DNA of 64,000 nucleotides from Lampris incognitus. Lineage: Eukaryota > Chordata > Actinopteri > Lampriformes > Lampridae. This document shows positions 61,800 through 64,000 of the stretch, in pieces (the first letter of the stretch is position 1; each line of letters begins with the position of its first letter). A program made the position numbers and the translations under genes. The stretch is taken from NCBI RefSeq assembly GCF_029633865.1, contig NC_079214.1, positions 30,884,457 to 30,948,456 of the forward strand, in the 5' to 3' direction. Under the pieces are notes generated by a model. It had not been told where the DNA came from. It worked only from the letters and a program-made list of their open reading frames with translations, and did no database searches.

Positions 61800-64000
61800 C
61801 AGCGGTCGGGAACCTATGGCTCGCGAGCCATATATGGCTCTTCCGGTGACGGCATATGGCTCCCAGACAATTTTGAGTTGAAAATTATTTTTTTTTCAAA
61901 AAAATCAGTTTGTAACTGATTTTAAAATACTTGTGATATTTCTTAATAATACTGTGTCATTTTAAAGTAAACAGAAATTAGTTTTGAAGATAAATTTCAC
62001 GGGTCACGGGTCACCCGTGGGTCGGGTCGGGAACCAATGGCTCGCGAGCATGTCCGGGTCATTGTAAAGGTGAAGAAATCAATTTTATCAGATAGCCAAC
62101 TAGTTTATCCGCTTCAACCCTTGTAACGGAAAAGATGGCGAAAAGAAAAAAAGACGATGATTACCGTGCATTCCAGGCTGCGTGGACAGAGGAATTTGCA
62201 TTTGTGGAGAGAGCAGGATCTGCGATATGTCTAATATGCAATGATAAAATTGCATCGATGAAACGGTCAAATATAAAGCGGCACTTCGATACGCACCATG
62301 CTTCATTTGCATCGAAATATCCAGCGGGGGACAGCAGGAAAAGGGCATGCGAGGAGCTACAGCGGAGAGTGCAGACGAGTCAGCAGCAACTACGTGTGTG
62401 GACCAAGCAAGGTGACGGGAATTCCGCTAGCTTTGCGGGGGCTTTGGCAATAGTAAGGAATGGAAAGTCATTCACAGATGGCGAGTATGCCAAAACATTC
62501 ATGCTTGATGTGGCCAATGAACTGTTTGATGACTTCCCAAATAAAGACAAGATAATCAAACGAATAAAAGACATGCCCCTGTCAGCAAGAACTGTGCACG
62601 ATCGTAGCATCATGATGGCAAATCAAGTCGAGGAAACACAAATTAAGGACATAAACGCCGGGACATACTTTTCTCTCGCGTTAGATGAGTCAACAGACGT
62701 TAGCCATCTATCTCAGTGCAGTATCATTGCCAGGTATGCTGCAGGTGACACACTGCGTGAGGAAAGCTTGGCTGTTTTGCCAATGAAAGGGACAACAAGA
62801 GGAGAGGATTTATTCATGTCTTTCATGGAGTTTGCTAAAGAAAAAAAACTACCGATGGATAAACTTATTTCTGTCTGTACTGATGGTGCACCCTGTATGT
62901 TGGGGAAGAACAAAGGATTTGTAGCGCTTCTCCGTGAATATGAAAAGAGAGCCATCCTAAGTTTTCATTGCATCCTGCACCAGGAGGCGCTTTGCGCTCA
63001 GACGTGTGGCCAGGAGCTTGGCGAGGTGATGTCTCTGGTCATTCGAGTGGTCAACTTTATTGTTGCCCGAGCTTTAAATGATCGCCAGTTTAAAGCTCTG
63101 TTAGAAGAAGTTGGGAATCATTATCCCGGTCTGCTTTTACACAGCAACGTGCGTTGGTTGTCAAGGGGGAAGGTGCTCAGCCGTTTTGTAGCTTGCCTGA
63201 GTGAAATCCGGACTTTTCTTGAAATGAAAGGCGTCAAGCATCCTGAGCTAGACAACACTGACTGGCTCCTGCAGTTTCACTATCTCGTGGACATAACTGG
63301 CCATCTGAACCAGCTCAATGTGAAAATGCAAGGTATTGGAAATACAATCTCATCCCTTCAACAAGCAGTGTTTGCATTTGAAAGCAAGCTGGAAGTCTTT
63401 CTCAGGGACATTGAAACAGGTCGTCTTCTGCACTTTGAAAGACTGCAACAATTTAGAGATGCATGCTTAGCAAGTGACTCCACTCAACATCTGGATCTCC
63501 AGCAGCTAGCTGGCTTTACGTTCAATCTCCTGCAGTCATTCAAAGCACGTTTTGGAGAATTTTGTGCGCGCACTGGTCTTTTCAAGTTCATCACTCATCC
63601 ACATGAGTGTGCAGTGGACAAAATCGACCTGACATGCATCCCCGGGGTTTCTATCGGAGACTTTGAGCTGGAAGTTGCTGACCTGAAGGCATCAGACATG
63701 TGGATGAGTAAGTTCAAGTCACTTAATGGAGAGTTGGAAAGTCTTGCGCGACAGCGAGGAGAGCTGGCGAGGGAACACAAGTGGACAGAAATTAAAAATC
63801 TTCAACCTGAAGACCAGCTGATTCTTAAAACTTGGAACGAGCTTCCTGTGACATACCACACAATGCAGCGTGTGAGTATTGCCGTATTGACCATGTTTGG
63901 CTCTACATATGCATGTGAACAGTCTTTCTCGCATATGAGGAACATTAAGACCAACCTACGCTCACGTTTAACTGATGGAAGCCTCAACGCCTGCATGAAG
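61800..64000 (+). mobile_element. hAT transposon (5' part), in esrrg intron
   Basis: The left terminus CAGCGGTCGGGAACC is preceded by GTCTAGCC (61792-61799), the expected 8-bp duplication; the right end is outside the window. The first 25 bases recur with one change at 62025-62049 as a subterminal repeat, and TATGGCTC words recur between. The transposase frame starts at 62135. The termini resemble vertebrate Charlie-type hAT ends. Confidence 0.88.
62135..64000 (+). CDS. hAT transposase, open to window end (622 codons, partial)
   Basis: The frame is uninterrupted from ATG 62135-62137 to the last base. It starts MAKRKKDDDYRAFQAAW. A BED-like zinc finger follows at residues 27-56 (CLICNDKIASMKRSNIKRHF, C-x2-C...H-x4-H). 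The RNase H-fold catalytic parts come next: SLALDESTDVSHLSQC (first Asp, about residue 180), CTDGAPCMLGKNKG (second Asp, about 250), and the insertion-domain CxxH in FHCILHQEALC. RWLSRGKVLSRF follows. The C-terminal hAT dimerisation region FGSTYACEQSFSHMRNI lies near residue 590. It is very like the Charlie/GTF2IRD2-related family of transposases and their domesticated relatives. An intact frame of this length suggests recent activity. The stop lies beyond the window. Confidence 0.93.
   Translation, partial: MAKRKKDDDYRAFQAAWTEEFAFVERAGSAICLICNDKIASMKRSNIKRHFDTHHASFASKYPAGDSRKRACEELQRRVQTSQQQLRVWTKQGDGNSASFAGALAIVRNGKSFTDGEYAKTFMLDVANELFDDFPNKDKIIKRIKDMPLSARTVHDRSIMMANQVEETQIKDINAGTYFSLALDESTDVSHLSQCSIIARYAAGDTLREESLAVLPMKGTTRGEDLFMSFMEFAKEKKLPMDKLISVCTDGAPCMLGKNKGFVALLREYEKRAILSFHCILHQEALCAQTCGQELGEVMSLVIRVVNFIVARALNDRQFKALLEEVGNHYPGLLLHSNVRWLSRGKVLSRFVACLSEIRTFLEMKGVKHPELDNTDWLLQFHYLVDITGHLNQLNVKMQGIGNTISSLQQAVFAFESKLEVFLRDIETGRLLHFERLQQFRDACLASDSTQHLDLQQLAGFTFNLLQSFKARFGEFCARTGLFKFITHPHECAVDKIDLTCIPGVSIGDFELEVADLKASDMWMSKFKSLNGELESLARQRGELAREHKWTEIKNLQPEDQLILKTWNELPVTYHTMQRVSIAVLTMFGSTYACEQSFSHMRNIKTNLRSRLTDGSLNACMK

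Noticed and set aside
1-64000. CRISPR arrays, bacterial operons, rRNA genes
   Set aside because: Repeats are microsatellites or transposons. Introns, SINEs and vertebrate exons show nuclear animal DNA, and no rRNA sequence was recognised.

Overview
The window looks like nuclear DNA of a ray-finned (teleost) fish. It is an intergenic and intronic landscape crowded with dinucleotide microsatellites and teleost-type transposons, held between two single-copy vertebrate genes read from the minus strand. On the left are the first coding exons of ush2a (usherin): a signal-peptide exon ending at 10082, then exons at 9397-9611, 8770-8994 and 2764-2932, with consensus splice sites and a continuous reading frame. 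On the right is the terminal coding exon of esrrg (estrogen-related receptor gamma, 59882-60126). The order and orientation (esrrg upstream of ush2a, both leftward) match, from memory, the human USH2A-ESRRG neighbourhood. I see no other host protein gene; about 48 kb separates the ush2a first exon from the esrrg stop.

Layout: 1-12260 is ush2a (microsatellite-rich introns, a SINE, unclassified repeats) and its CpG-rich 5' end. 12260-15100 is plain upstream DNA with a long polypurine tract. 15100-25215 is a graveyard of non-LTR retroelements (L2-like pieces, two abutting copies of a LINE with a restriction-like endonuclease, a Penelope-like element with a GIY-YIG remnant) plus a decayed Tc1 transposon. 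26179-26755 is a deleted hAT element. 27091-28048 is an inverted array of a tiny LTR retrotransposon. 28672-42918 is one BEL/Pao retrotransposon that has taken three later insertions: a complete Gypsy element (30473-35165) in its integrase, a palindromic Tc1 derivative (39837-41033) in its gag region, and a solo LTR in its 5' LTR. 43059-45816 holds two SINEs and a LINE. 46190-53118 holds a minisatellite, purine-rich DNA, a CpG-rich patch and a tiny LTR element split by a hAT-like insertion. 53119-59881 is nearly featureless and may include the esrrg 3' UTR. 60127-64000 is the last esrrg intron, carrying a second copy of the palindromic Tc1 element and the 5' part of a hAT transposon whose 622-codon frame is open to the window edge.

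The most interesting signal is a family of very small LTR retrotransposons (TRIM-like: LTR about 150-160 bp, internal region about 105-120 bp). It has TG...CA termini, a primer binding site matching tRNA-Leu(CAA) as I recall it, a polypurine tract, 4-5 bp target duplications, and inside each LTR a tRNA-like segment with RNA polymerase III A-box and B-box-like sequences. Nine LTR copies occur here: one inverted compound array, two solo LTRs and one element interrupted by a hAT insertion. Nested insertions with intact target duplications allow a relative insertion history to be read directly. All homology statements are from recognition by eye; no database search was run.
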